Assembly: GCA_045538755.1 (NCBI GenBank)
Contig: JAZQEC010000038.1
Coordinates: 54,832-118,831 of the forward strand
DNA: 64,000 nucleotides
Direction: 5' to 3'
Source of the DNA: UBA1738 sp045538755
Lineage (GTDB): Bacteria > Bacillota > Clostridia > UBA1381
Numbering within the stretch: position 1 is the stretch's first letter; every line of letters starts with the position of its first letter. A program made the position numbers and the translations under genes. Below are positions 33,640 through 43,038 of the stretch, piece after piece. The notes under the pieces are model-generated. The model saw only the letters and a list, made by a program, of their open reading frames with translations, did not search any database and was not told where the DNA came from.

Positions 33640-33676
33640 GTATTTTATTGAAAATATTTTCAATTTTTTGCTATTT

Positions 33677-34462
33677 TTAATCAAGTGCAATATTAAAATA
33701 TGTTTCATCAACTTCATCGGGATAAATCATTGCAAAGGGCTTTGCATTATGGTCAGGGCATGCATACGAAATAGTACTTACGAGATACTTTTCTGCTAAG
33801 AATTTCAGTGTATTTTCTTTTGCATTACTCAAAAGCTCTTTTATATACAGTTCTTTATCTGTTCTTATGCAAAATGCAATCCCAACTTCTTTGCACTTAT
33901 CCTTAATCAGGACGAAATCCCCTTTATACATATCTTTTGCAAATTCAAGCATTTCTTTATTCCATTCAAAAAACGTCTTTCCTGCAAAAAATTCTCTTCT
34001 TTTTTGAAAATATTTATCTGCGTTAATAATTTCTAATGAAAAAGAAGATATCGTTTCACCGCCAATGTAATGATACTTATCTTTATTCACACACGAAAAA
34101 GCAGAAAAACCTCTTTTTTTATAGAATTCAAACAAGCTATCACTTTGGGGAACAAGCACTAAAAAGCTTTCAGCATTATCTTTTATATATTGTTTTGAAA
34201 ATTCAATAAGCGATGTACTGATACCCCTGCCACGAGCCTCTTTTTTTGTCGCTACTGCATACACATATCTTCCCTTTTTATCACTGCAACTAATAGGAAG
34301 AAGAGTAAGCATCCCTAAAGCAAGTCCGTTTTCTTCATAAATCACAATATACTTTAAAATATTTTTTATATACTTCAAAATTTCACTTTCAGTGTCACCA
34401 AAAGCTTCATTCCATAATTTTACAATTTGTTTTATATGCTCATTTTTTGCAAATAATATCAC
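33677..34462 (-). CDS. GNAT-family N-acetyltransferase
   Basis: A 261-residue protein. The N-terminal ~150 residues form a GNAT fold with the acetyl-CoA loop in VATKKEARGRGIST (RGRGIS near 78) and the later LVPQSDSLFEFYKKRGF strand-helix typical of the family. The C-terminal ~100 residues are unassigned. Its ATG overlaps the stop of the DUF2156 gene (ATGA), so the two are one translational unit. The acceptor is unknown; pairing with a DUF2156 acyltransferase suggests an aminoacyl or acyl transfer task. Confidence 0.82.
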   Translation of the reverse strand: MILFAKNEHIKQIVKLWNEAFGDTESEILKYIKNILKYIVIYEENGLALGMLTLLPISCSDKKGRYVYAVATKKEARGRGISTSLIEFSKQYIKDNAESFLVLVPQSDSLFEFYKKRGFSAFSCVNKDKYHYIGGETISSFSLEIINADKYFQKRREFFAGKTFFEWNKEMLEFAKDMYKGDFVLIKDKCKEVGIAFCIRTDKELYIKELLSNAKENTLKFLAEKYLVSTISYACPDHNAKPFAMIYPDEVDETYFNIALD

Positions 34463-35334
34463 TTTTCAATTTCCTTTGCACTGAATTTTTCTACAAGCTG
34501 TATTGGTCTGTACGAAAGCTTTGCCTTTCTTAAACCCTCATCGCCCGTATCGTCTTCTCTGTTTATGAATTCGTACTCTTGGCAGTTATTCCTTACAAAT
34601 TCTCTATTTATTATCTGGTAAGCGCCATTTATACTGCTGTATGCCTTTTCGATATGAACTAAAAATGTTTTATCATTAAGTCTGTCACCAATAGAAAATG
34701 CAACTACTTCTCCTTTTGCCCTTATCAAGCCGCCTTCAAGCTCTAATTCTTCAAAATAATCAAATGCTCTCTTTACTGCATCGGTTTCTTCTAACAGCCC
34801 AGGTCTTCCGTAAACATCGGAAAGTTTATACCAATTTTCATGCATTTTCCTGACTTCGTTTAAATTTTCAGTATTAATTTTTTCATAAATCCAATCAGGA
34901 TTCTCTAAAATGAATTTGTTTATGTGGTTTCTTTTTGAGCTCAACTTTTTGCCAGTCAAATTCATAAGAGACTCGGCAGTATAAACATAATCCTCAGAAT
35001 CTCTGTTTTCTTTAAACACAAAGCGATCAGGATAATATTTTTCAAGATATTCAACCTGATTTTTATTCAGACTGTGAAAATTAAGCGGAACATCTTTCAG
35101 CTTGTCCAGTGCAGCATCAATATTTCCGAATCCGCACGGGAAAAGATAGGATTTTTGTTTTCTTCCTGACCGCATAAAGAGCATATCATCTTCAATCGCA
35201 AATTCGTTTTCATACTGCTCCTGCCAAAGAAAAATTGTAGTAAAATTGTACTCTAATGAATGCCTGCCACTCTGTATCAGCAAACGCTCAATCTCTTTTT
35301 TATCTTCAATTTTTGCTTTTCTAAATTCAAGCAT
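34459..35334 (-). CDS. DUF2156 family protein (phosphatidylglycerol lysyltransferase C-domain-like)
   Basis: A 291-residue soluble protein made of two GNAT-like halves, as in the C-terminal domain of MprF and in Fem-like proteins. It has FTTIFLWQEQYENEF early, KRNHINKF in the middle and EFINREDDTGDEGLRKAKLSY near the end, all typical of DUF2156. No membrane segments, so it lacks the MprF flippase part. I chose the ATG at 35334 behind GAGGTATTTT; the earlier frame to 35379 has no site. The partner GNAT gene overlaps by 4 bases. Confidence 0.85.
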   Translation of the reverse strand: MLEFRKAKIEDKKEIERLLIQSGRHSLEYNFTTIFLWQEQYENEFAIEDDMLFMRSGRKQKSYLFPCGFGNIDAALDKLKDVPLNFHSLNKNQVEYLEKYYPDRFVFKENRDSEDYVYTAESLMNLTGKKLSSKRNHINKFILENPDWIYEKINTENLNEVRKMHENWYKLSDVYGRPGLLEETDAVKRAFDYFEELELEGGLIRAKGEVVAFSIGDRLNDKTFLVHIEKAYSSINGAYQIINREFVRNNCQEYEFINREDDTGDEGLRKAKLSYRPIQLVEKFSAKEIEK

Positions 35335-35423
35335 AAAATACCTCATAAATAAAAAAACTTCCATTAAATAATATACCACATTTAATGATTAAAGTCAATT
35401 TTTGTAAAAAAATTCCCAAATAA

Positions 35424-35462
35424 AATGGCGATACGCAGTTTTTCTGTCGTACCGCCTTTTTT
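35424..35462. terminator. Terminator after the YtxH-like gene
   Basis: Stem GGCGATACG-CAG / CTG-x-CGTACCGCC with flanking A and T runs, at the 3' end of the 59-residue gene; one bulged base in the stem. Confidence 0.65.
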
Positions 35463-35641
35463 TATCTCAGCATATCCATTGCATTGTCGATAATGTTTCC
35501 GATATTTCGGAACATACCTTCTGTTTTTCTTCTCATTCTATGACGCTGTCTGTCTGAAACAGGATCAACTATCATTGTAGCACAAGCACCCAGTATCACA
35601 CCTGCTGCCATTCCTTTTACAAATCCTCTGGAATTCATCAT
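35462..35641 (-). CDS. Small YtxH-like membrane protein
   Basis: A 59-residue protein with one glycine- and alanine-rich membrane segment (GFVKGMAAGVILGACATMIV, ~4-24), then a basic stretch (DRQRHRMRRK) and an amphipathic tail. This is the layout of YtxH/GvpP-like stress proteins. The ATG at 35641 follows GGAG by 9 nt; a longer frame to 35713 has no signal. Function unknown. Confidence 0.7.
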   Translation of the reverse strand: MMNSRGFVKGMAAGVILGACATMIVDPVSDRQRHRMRRKTEGMFRNIGNIIDNAMDMLR

Positions 35642-35747
35642 AATTATCACTCCTCTCACTCCTCCGTTAAGTATTATGTGCAAAACAAAAAAATTAATAA
35701 CATCAATCTGCATAAAAAATCAAATAAATTTTGTATTCATTATTATC

Positions 35748-35776
35748 TTGACGTACATTATAATATAGTATAAAAT
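35748..35776 (+). promoter_or_regulatory. Promoter of the DUF1015 gene
   Basis: TTGACG at 35748-35753 and TAAAAT at 35771-35776, spacer 17 bp. Confidence 0.65.
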
Positions 35777-35884
35777 ATTTTATATAGCAAAATTTGTTAT
35801 ATTAAAATATGGGAAGCGACAATGCTTTGCCGCAAATTATGGCACGGCGAGCCGCTTTTCTTTTATAATATCGAGGTGATTGAT

Positions 35885-37192
35885 ATGGCTGACATAAAGG
35901 CATTTAAAGGTTATATGTTTAACTCCGAAAAGATTGGCGACTTAGGCAATGTAATGTCGCCTCCTTATGATTCAATTTCCCAAGAAGAATTGGATAATAT
36001 TTATCAAAGGCACGAATACAATGCAATTCGATTGACAAAAGGCGAACACCATAACAATCGCACTGATGATTCAAATCCTGCACTTCAATCACAAAAATAC
36101 CTCAATGATTGGATAAAAAATGATATTCTCATACAGGATTTACAGCCTGCGATTTATTTATACGAACAGGAAATTGAATTTAACCACACAACCTTTTCAA
36201 ACAAAGGTTTTGTTGCACTTTTGGCGCTAGAAGAATTCGGGAAACACGTTATTCCTTGCGAAGATACTACTCCTATTAACAAAAAGCATAGATATGAACT
36301 TTTATCTCAAACAAAAGCAAACTTCAATATGATTAGCTGTATGTATATAGAAAGCGAAAAGTATCTTTCACGTCTGATGACAGAAATTACAGATACCCCA
36401 CCTGATATTTCCTTTTCAGTCCCAGACGGTGCAAAAGAGCGTCTTTGGCGCATAACCGAGCAAGAAAAAATTGACTTTATCGTTAATTCATTAAAGCCAC
36501 ATACATTATATATTGCAGATGGTCAAAACAGATATGAAACATCGTTAAAATATCAGGCAGAATGCATTAAGAATAACCCTAACCACACAGGAAAAGAGCC
36601 GTACAATTATATAATGACTCTTCTTACCAATGCTTTTGATGACGGTATTGTTCATCTGCCTTTCCACAGGCTAGTTAAGTTTAAAAAAGAGTTTAATGAA
36701 TCATTTTTCACAGCAGCCTGTCAAGATAATTTTAAAATCGAAAAGATTATTGTTGATACTGACACATCTGACTTTACTGATACTATCAAAAAGCAGATTG
36801 TTACAACAAGACACGAAAACAAAATTGCACTTTACTGTGGCGGAGATTATTTTTATCGATTAACCCTTAAAAATACATCATCGGTCAGTGATTTATTACC
36901 AGATAAAAGCGAGGCATACTGTTCCCTTGACGTAACTGTGTTAAACAAGCTTATTTTAGAAGATATTTTAAATATATTTGAAGATGATTACGATTCGCGC
37001 CTGAGCTACACAAAAAGTGTTTCAGAAGGTATTAAACTTGTCAAAAACGGCGAATATGGTTGTCTCTTGGCAATCAATCCTGTCAAAACGGAACAGGTAC
37101 GCACAGTTGCAATAGCAAATGACAAAATGCCTCCACATTCAATATGTGTGTTCCCAAAACCTGTGACAGGCATTTTAATAAACCTTTTATAA
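35885..37192 (+). CDS. DUF1015 (SerK/SbnI-like) family protein with altered motifs
   Basis: A 435-residue protein with the DUF1015 layout: NVMSPPYDSIS near residue 22, YNAIRLTKGEH, and the central ADGQNRYETSL near 216. Some family members are free-serine kinases (SerK, SbnI). Two usual histidine positions differ: the PHE-type motif reads PCEDT and DGHHRYE reads DGQNRYE, so activity may differ or be lost. I chose the ATG at 35885 behind GAGGTGAT; the longer frame lacks a site. No serine-pathway neighbours are seen. A hairpin terminator follows. Confidence 0.8.
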   Translation: MADIKAFKGYMFNSEKIGDLGNVMSPPYDSISQEELDNIYQRHEYNAIRLTKGEHHNNRTDDSNPALQSQKYLNDWIKNDILIQDLQPAIYLYEQEIEFNHTTFSNKGFVALLALEEFGKHVIPCEDTTPINKKHRYELLSQTKANFNMISCMYIESEKYLSRLMTEITDTPPDISFSVPDGAKERLWRITEQEKIDFIVNSLKPHTLYIADGQNRYETSLKYQAECIKNNPNHTGKEPYNYIMTLLTNAFDDGIVHLPFHRLVKFKKEFNESFFTAACQDNFKIEKIIVDTDTSDFTDTIKKQIVTTRHENKIALYCGGDYFYRLTLKNTSSVSDLLPDKSEAYCSLDVTVLNKLILEDILNIFEDDYDSRLSYTKSVSEGIKLVKNGEYGCLLAINPVKTEQVRTVAIANDKMPPHSICVFPKPVTGILINLL

Positions 37193-37268
37193 CACAGTTT
37201 TTGAATCTATGGTTTTGGCAACGGTTTTGTTTTCCGTTATTGCTAATCTCAATTTCTTGAATAATAAC

Positions 37269-37344
37269 AAAAAGGTAGTTTTATCAGTTAGTGATAAAAC
37301 TACCTTTTTAGAAAAAATCCTGTCAACAATGCGATGACAGGATT
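37269..37344. terminator. Two back-to-back terminators between DUF1015 and secF
   Basis: Hairpin 1 pairs 37269-37286 with 37292-37309 (AAAAAGGTAGTTTTATCA type, 18 bp) and serves the plus strand. Hairpin 2 pairs AATCCTGTCA (37316-37325) with TGACAGGATT (37335-37344), with a T run on the minus strand for secF. Confidence 0.85.
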
Positions 37345-37350
37345 AGTTTT

Positions 37351-38244
37351 TTATTTTTTCTGCATTTTTGCCTCAAGCTCACTTGTCTTCCAAGCTGCCC
37401 AGAACGGACTTGCTACAAAAATTGATGTATAAGCGCCAATAATTACACCGACAATAAGCGGGAACGCAAAGCTTTTAATTGAGTTTACACCAAATATATA
37501 AAGCAGAACTATTGTTATAAGTGTTGTGATTGTTGTATTTAAAGTTCTTCCGATAGATTCCTTTATACTCTTGTCAACAACATCTGCCACAACGTGTCCT
37601 TTTTTCGCATTAAATCCACGCATATTTTCACGTATTCTGTCAAAAACAACAATAGTATTATTTATTGAATAACCAACCACTGTAAGCATAGCAGCGATAA
37701 ATGTTGTATTTACCGGCACATAGCTGAGAAGGTAAACTGCAATCATTACTAAAACATTAATTGCAAGAGCAAGAACAGCCATAACTGCACTCTTAACCTC
37801 AAATCTTATAGCTATATATGCAAGAATGCAAAGAATTGCAATAAGTGTATAAATTAGAGCTTTTCTTTGAACCTGTATACCAAAACTTGCTGACGCACTG
37901 TTTGAAGACATAATTGCCTCTGCGCCATATTTTTCGGTAATAGCTGCTTCAAGCTTTGCCTTTGTTTCGTTATCAAGCTCTGACATCTTAATTGTAGCCT
38001 GTGTTCCGTCGCCAATTTTCTGAACGACAGGAGCTGCAACTTCTCCTGCTGTTTCAACAACTAAATCGGCAATTTCCTGATTTTCGAATTCAGAGCCTAC
38101 ATTTATCTGCATTCTAATACCGCCTACAAACTCTGTATCAAAGTTGAATCCACGTACAAAATACATTACCGCACCAATAACGATGATAAGGATAGGCAAA
38201 ATTAAAAATTTAACTCTATTTTCTGTAATTTTCATATTTTTCAT
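37351..38244 (-). CDS. secF: Protein translocase subunit SecF
   Basis: A 297-residue membrane protein with six predicted segments. FDTEFVGGIRMQI is the DFxGG-like motif near residue 33, VVGYSINNTIVVFDRIREN lies in TM4, and TLNTTITTLITIV in TM5. With SecD it uses the proton gradient to pull exported proteins. It follows secD by 14 nt, behind AAGGAGGG. Separate secD and secF genes are usual in clostridia. A terminator follows. Confidence 0.95.
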   Translation of the reverse strand: MKNMKITENRVKFLILPILIIVIGAVMYFVRGFNFDTEFVGGIRMQINVGSEFENQEIADLVVETAGEVAAPVVQKIGDGTQATIKMSELDNETKAKLEAAITEKYGAEAIMSSNSASASFGIQVQRKALIYTLIAILCILAYIAIRFEVKSAVMAVLALAINVLVMIAVYLLSYVPVNTTFIAAMLTVVGYSINNTIVVFDRIRENMRGFNAKKGHVVADVVDKSIKESIGRTLNTTITTLITIVLLYIFGVNSIKSFAFPLIVGVIIGAYTSIFVASPFWAAWKTSELEAKMQKK

Positions 38245-38258
38245 CTTGCTTACCCTCC

Positions 38259-39527
38259 TTAGTTTGCACAGAACAGCTTGCGGTTTTTAATATTTAAGTT
38301 AACAAGCTGCTTGAGCAGGAATTTTGTAATAACAATCGCTGTAAACATACTGATTACAACGCCGAGTCCAAGTGTTACAGCAAAGCCTCTAATCGTTCCG
38401 ATACCTGAGAGGTAAAGAACCACACAAGAAATTATCGTTGTTACGTTTGAGTCAAAAATTGCTGAAAATGCCTTATTAAAACCTGAATCAACAGATGCCT
38501 TAATGGTCTTTCCAAGTCTTAATTCTTCCTTCATTCTTTCAAAAATAATTACGTTTGCATCAACTGCCATACCTAATGATGTGATTATACCTGCAATACC
38601 TGAAAGACTTAAGTTTACTCTTAATACCCCAAGAACAAGAGCAATTAAACCTACATAAATTGCCATCGCAATAGATGCAAGAAGTCCGGACATTCTGTAA
38701 ATAATAAGCATAAACAACATTATAAGAAGTACACCGATACCAGCAGCCATCATAGATGTAGGAAGCGCATCAGCTCCAAGCTCTGCGCCGATTGTTTCTT
38801 TCGAAATAGCTGTAAGCTCAAATGGAAGCTGGCCAGACTTAATCTGGTTAGCCAAAATCTGTGCAGTTTCAGGTGTGAAGCTACCGCTAATCACACAAGT
38901 TTCAGAATTAATTTCTTCATTAACAGACGGGCTCTGAATAACTTGCTCATCCATTACGATTGAAATGTAATTTCTTCCTTGTGCTTCTGCCGCTGCTTTT
39001 CTTGTAGCATTAGCAAATTTAGATACTGCCTCAGGAGTTAAAGTAAGCTCAACATAAGCTTCAGCTGCAGATGCTTCTGACATCTGACCATATTTGTACT
39101 CTGCATTCTTAATGTCAGTAGCACCGTCTAAAACAATTTCATTATCCGCATTACGGAATGTAAGCTTTGCAGTTGACCCTAAAAGTGCTGCTGCTTCATC
39201 TGTGTTTGTTACAGAAGGAATTTCGATTGTGATCTGACCGCTGTTTCCTCTTGAGATACGAGCTTCAGTATAACCTGCATTTGTCAGTCTTGCGTTAAAA
39301 ATTGCTTCAACAATGTCCATTTCAGCTTCAGTAGGATTAGCCTTACTTGCTTCAAATGTGATAACTGAACCTCCAGCTAAGTCAATTCCTTTTCTGATAC
39401 CCTTTTCCTCATCAAACACGCCGCCATACTTAAAACCTGCTACATCAAATCCGATGAAAGCCGCACAGTTCAATACAACCGCAACGATGACCATAAGGAT
39501 CAGAAGTAAAATACTCTTCTTTTTCAT
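38259..39527 (-). CDS. secD: Protein translocase subunit SecD
   Basis: A 422-residue membrane protein: one N-terminal segment, the DLAGGSVITFEA motif near 49, a large periplasm-side P1-like domain (~55-245) and five C-terminal segments with AVDANVIIFERMKEEL. It is the partner of SecF in the Sec accessory complex. The P1 region is short, as in other Firmicutes SecD. yajC is not adjacent. A consensus-like promoter lies upstream. Confidence 0.95.
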   Translation of the reverse strand: MKKKSILLLILMVIVAVVLNCAAFIGFDVAGFKYGGVFDEEKGIRKGIDLAGGSVITFEASKANPTEAEMDIVEAIFNARLTNAGYTEARISRGNSGQITIEIPSVTNTDEAAALLGSTAKLTFRNADNEIVLDGATDIKNAEYKYGQMSEASAAEAYVELTLTPEAVSKFANATRKAAAEAQGRNYISIVMDEQVIQSPSVNEEINSETCVISGSFTPETAQILANQIKSGQLPFELTAISKETIGAELGADALPTSMMAAGIGVLLIMLFMLIIYRMSGLLASIAMAIYVGLIALVLGVLRVNLSLSGIAGIITSLGMAVDANVIIFERMKEELRLGKTIKASVDSGFNKAFSAIFDSNVTTIISCVVLYLSGIGTIRGFAVTLGLGVVISMFTAIVITKFLLKQLVNLNIKNRKLFCAN

Positions 39528-39568
39528 ACGTTTTTCTTCCTTTCGTTTTTAAAATTACATACCAATAT

Positions 39569-39597
39569 ATTATATAACTTTTTACTAAATTAGTCAA
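39569..39597 (-). promoter_or_regulatory. Promoter of secDF
   Basis: -35 TTGACT at 39592-39597, -10 TATAAT at 39569-39574, spacer 17 bp, minus strand. Confidence 0.7.
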
Positions 39598-39646
39598 TAG
39601 GATTTTAATTTTATTTGACGATATTTTATTTTTTTAGACATTTTAC

Positions 39647-39675
39647 TTGATGAATTTATATAAATATTGTAAAAT
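39647..39675 (+). promoter_or_regulatory. Promoter of rnr
   Basis: TTGATG at 39647-39652 and TAAAAT at 39670-39675, spacer 17 bp. Confidence 0.6.
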
Positions 39676-39701
39676 ATACTTAAGAGCCATAGGGGGTTAT
39701 T

Positions 39702-41867
39702 ATGGAACGTAAAGAGAAAGTATTTTCATATATATTATCGAGGGATTATACTCCGCTAACATTTGACGAGATGCGCATTGCACTTGATGTTCCTGAAAGT
39801 GATTTGTCGGAACTTTATTCAATTTTAGACGAACTTATAAACGAAGGAAAAATATTTCTTTCAAAAAAGAAGCGCTATGCAGCTTGTGAGAAAAATCTTC
39901 TATATCCAGGCATATTAAGATGCAATCCACGCGGAAAATTTGGTTTTGTTACAACCCAAAGTCTTGCTGAGGATATTTTTGTAGCACCGAATAATCTAAG
40001 TACCGCAATAGATGGAGACAAAGTGCTTGTAAAAATTACAGGCAAATCACGAGGCAGAAATGAAGGCATTATTGAAAAAGTTTTGGAGCGCACAAATACT
40101 ACCATAAGTGCAGTTATGACAGACGATTTCTCAGCTACACCTGACAATCAAAGAATTTTAAAAAAAATCAAGCTTAATAATATACAAGATGCAAAAGTCG
40201 GCGACAGGGTTTTAGTAGAACTCACCGACTATTCCAAAACAGGAAACATTTTCGGAGATGTTGTTTCTGTTTTAGGAAATAGTATGGATTTAAAAACACT
40301 TACCGAATCAATAATTTTTGAGCACAAAATAAAATCCGAGTTTGATGAAGCCACACTTTTGGAAGCGAGTTTTTATCCTGACAAGATTTCAAAGGAAGAC
40401 CTAGATGGAAGATCTGATTTCAGAGAGGAAATAATTTTTACTATTGACGGCGAAGATGCGCGTGATTTTGATGACGCAGTTTCACTTAAAATAACTGAAA
40501 AAGGCAATTACGAGCTTGGTGTGCATATAGCCGACGTTACGCACTATGTACGCCAAAATTCTGCACTTGATAACGAGGCATTAATTCGCGGTACAAGTGT
40601 TTACCTTGCTGACAGAGTTATTCCTATGCTCCCCACCAATCTTTCAAACGGGCTTTGCAGTTTAAACCCTCACCTTGACAGACTTACTCTTTCAGTTATT
40701 ATGGAAATCAATCCATCTGGCGATGTTGTGAGCCACAATATTACAAAAGGTGTTATACGTTCCTGCGAGCGAATGACATATAACAACGTCGCAAAAATCT
40801 TAGAAGGTGACAAAGAGCTTTGCAAAAAATATTCACATATTGTTCCAATTTTGAAAAATATGCTCGCTCTTTCAAAAATATTAAATAAGAGACGTGAAGA
40901 AAGAGGAAGTATAAATTTTGATTTTCCTGAATCCCGTATTGTTATTGGCGATGACGGAAGACCGCAGGAGATCGTGAAGGTAATAAGAAATGATGCGCAT
41001 CGTTTAATTGAAGAGTTTATGCTTATTGCAAATGAAACGGTTGCAGAATTTGCATTTTGGGCAGATATTCCTTTCGTTTACCGAGTTCATGAACAACCTG
41101 ATAGTGACAAAATGGATAGCTTTCGTCGGTTTATAGGAAATTTCGGTCTTTTTATGAAAGGCAAGGAGGTTCACCCAAAAGATTTACAGCAAATTCTTGA
41201 ACAGATAAGAGATTCAGATTCCGAAACACTAATTGCAACATATATGCTTCGTTCGCTTATGAAAGCAGAATATCAGACAGTATGCGCCGGCCATTTCGGA
41301 CTCGCTTCGAAATATTACTGTCACTTCACTTCCCCAATCCGTCGTTATCCTGACCTTTTAATTCACAGAATTTTAAAAGACTTTTTAGACGGACACGATA
41401 CAATGAAGTACAAAGGTTTGATATCAAGCGCAGCTTCTCACTCAAGTGATACAGAGCGTGAAGCAGAGCTTTGTGAGCGTGACGTCGATGATCTTTTCAA
41501 AACTGCGTATATTGCCGCCTTTGTCGGTGCTGAATTTCCTGCGCAAATTTCCGGCATCACAAGCTTTGGAATGTTTGCTGAACTTGAGAACAGTGTTGAA
41601 GGTTTAATCAGACTTGAAACTATTGAAGGTGATTACTACGAATTTGACGAAAATCAGCGTGCTTTGATTGGCAAACGTCACGGAAAGATTTACCGCATTG
41701 GTGACAGTGTAGAAATTGAAGTTGTTGGTGCAGATCTTTGTTCAAGGCGGATAGATTTCATTCTAAAAGGTTCTAAAAAACCCATTTTAACACACCATAC
41801 ACCACAAAAAAAGCACCGTATTTACAAACGAACAAAAAGAAACAGAAGAGGAAAGAGTAATGGATAA
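39702..41867 (+). CDS. rnr: Ribonuclease R
   Basis: A 721-residue 3'-5' exoribonuclease: N-terminal winged helix (~1-65), two cold-shock domains (~65-225), the RNB catalytic domain with DGEDARDFDDAVS (~250, the metal-binding Asp cluster), and a C-terminal S1 domain ending in a basic tail (KKHRIYKRTKRNRRGK). It degrades structured RNA and takes part in trans-translation; smpB lies at 57033 in this window. AGGGGGTTATT precedes the ATG. It overlaps the next gene by 8 bases. Confidence 0.95.
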   Translation: MERKEKVFSYILSRDYTPLTFDEMRIALDVPESDLSELYSILDELINEGKIFLSKKKRYAACEKNLLYPGILRCNPRGKFGFVTTQSLAEDIFVAPNNLSTAIDGDKVLVKITGKSRGRNEGIIEKVLERTNTTISAVMTDDFSATPDNQRILKKIKLNNIQDAKVGDRVLVELTDYSKTGNIFGDVVSVLGNSMDLKTLTESIIFEHKIKSEFDEATLLEASFYPDKISKEDLDGRSDFREEIIFTIDGEDARDFDDAVSLKITEKGNYELGVHIADVTHYVRQNSALDNEALIRGTSVYLADRVIPMLPTNLSNGLCSLNPHLDRLTLSVIMEINPSGDVVSHNITKGVIRSCERMTYNNVAKILEGDKELCKKYSHIVPILKNMLALSKILNKRREERGSINFDFPESRIVIGDDGRPQEIVKVIRNDAHRLIEEFMLIANETVAEFAFWADIPFVYRVHEQPDSDKMDSFRRFIGNFGLFMKGKEVHPKDLQQILEQIRDSDSETLIATYMLRSLMKAEYQTVCAGHFGLASKYYCHFTSPIRRYPDLLIHRILKDFLDGHDTMKYKGLISSAASHSSDTEREAELCERDVDDLFKTAYIAAFVGAEFPAQISGITSFGMFAELENSVEGLIRLETIEGDYYEFDENQRALIGKRHGKIYRIGDSVEIEVVGADLCSRRIDFILKGSKKPILTHHTPQKKHRIYKRTKRNRRGKSNG

Positions 41868-42993
41868 ATTCGAGATTATTATTCCCTGCATATTTGGACT
41901 TGAAGCACTTGTTGCTCGGGAGCTTAAGTGGCTTGGATATGAAACAAGCTCGGTAGAAGATGGAAGGGTTACCTTTATTGGTGACTTTGAAGCAGTATGC
42001 CGTGCAAATCTTTGGATAAGGTGCGGTGAACGTGTATTAATAAAAATAGGAGAATTTACAGCTCTTTCTTTCGAAGAATTGTTCGAAAAAACCAAAGCGC
42101 TGGACTGGTCCTTATGGCTTGAAAAAAACGCAGCATTTCCCGTTAAAGGATTTTGTCTAAAATCCACACTTGCAAGTATGCGTGACTGTCAGGCTATAAT
42201 AAAAAAAGCCATTGTGTCATCTCTTTCATCAAAATACAGAATTGATTGGTTTTCCGAAGACGGACCTAGTTATCAGGTACAGTTTTCTGTAATGAAGGAC
42301 AAGGTTACACTTATGATTGATACTTCGGGCGATGGACTTCATAAACGTGGATACAGACGCATTTCAAATGCTGCACCACTAAAGGAAACGATTGCCGCAG
42401 CAATGATTATGTTAAGCTTCTGGAAATATGAATATCCCCTTTGCGATCCTTTTTGCGGAAGCGGAACAATTCCTATCGAGGCAGCAATGTTCAAGCGTAA
42501 TATTGCTCCCGGACTCACAAGACACTTTTCTTCCGAAAACTTTACACAGATTCCACAAAAACTCTGGACAGATACAAGGAATGAAGCTGAAAGCAAAAAA
42601 AGAGATACGCCACTTAATATTTTTGCTTCTGATATTGACGAGAAAACTCTTGAAATCGCAAAGGAAAATGCGCGCATCGCAGGTGTTTCTGACTGCGTCA
42701 CTTACTCTGTAAAAGATGCAGCCGCTATTGCATTTTCCGAAAAATATGGAAGTATTATATGCAATCCGCCATACGGCGAACGTCTCAGCGATGCCAAAGA
42801 ATGCGCTAATCTCTATGCTAAAATCGGAAAAGCCTTTTCGCAGCTTCCTGACTGGTCTTATTATATTTTAGCATCAGACGAGCAGTTTGAGCATAACTTT
42901 GGCAAAAAGGCAGATAAGCGCCGCAAAATTTATAATGGTATGATTAAATGCAATATTTTTCAATATTACGGGAAACGGCCTCCCAAAATTTAG
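41860..42993 (+). CDS. THUMP-domain 23S rRNA (guanine-N2) methyltransferase, RlmL-N/YpsC type
   Basis: A 377-residue protein: N-terminal ferredoxin-like and THUMP domain (~1-160), then a class I SAM-dependent methyltransferase with DPFCGSGTIPIEA (~192-204), FASDIDEKTL and the catalytic NPPYGERL near 302. This is the family of E. coli RlmL's N-half, which makes m2G in 23S rRNA; the exact site here is not shown. It starts inside the last codons of rnr, so the two RNA enzymes are translationally coupled. Confidence 0.92.
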   Translation: MDKFEIIIPCIFGLEALVARELKWLGYETSSVEDGRVTFIGDFEAVCRANLWIRCGERVLIKIGEFTALSFEELFEKTKALDWSLWLEKNAAFPVKGFCLKSTLASMRDCQAIIKKAIVSSLSSKYRIDWFSEDGPSYQVQFSVMKDKVTLMIDTSGDGLHKRGYRRISNAAPLKETIAAAMIMLSFWKYEYPLCDPFCGSGTIPIEAAMFKRNIAPGLTRHFSSENFTQIPQKLWTDTRNEAESKKRDTPLNIFASDIDEKTLEIAKENARIAGVSDCVTYSVKDAAAIAFSEKYGSIICNPPYGERLSDAKECANLYAKIGKAFSQLPDWSYYILASDEQFEHNFGKKADKRRKIYNGMIKCNIFQYYGKRPPKI

Positions 42994-43000
42994 AACATAA

Positions 43001-43036
43001 AAATGCTGTAACAGCAAAATCCTGTTACAGCATTTT
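43001..43036. terminator. Bidirectional terminator between the methyltransferase and dehydratase genes
   Basis: Perfect 14-bp stem AAATGCTGTAACAG / CTGTTACAGCATTT with a seven-base loop, between convergent genes. Confidence 0.85.
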
Positions 43037-43038
43037 CT

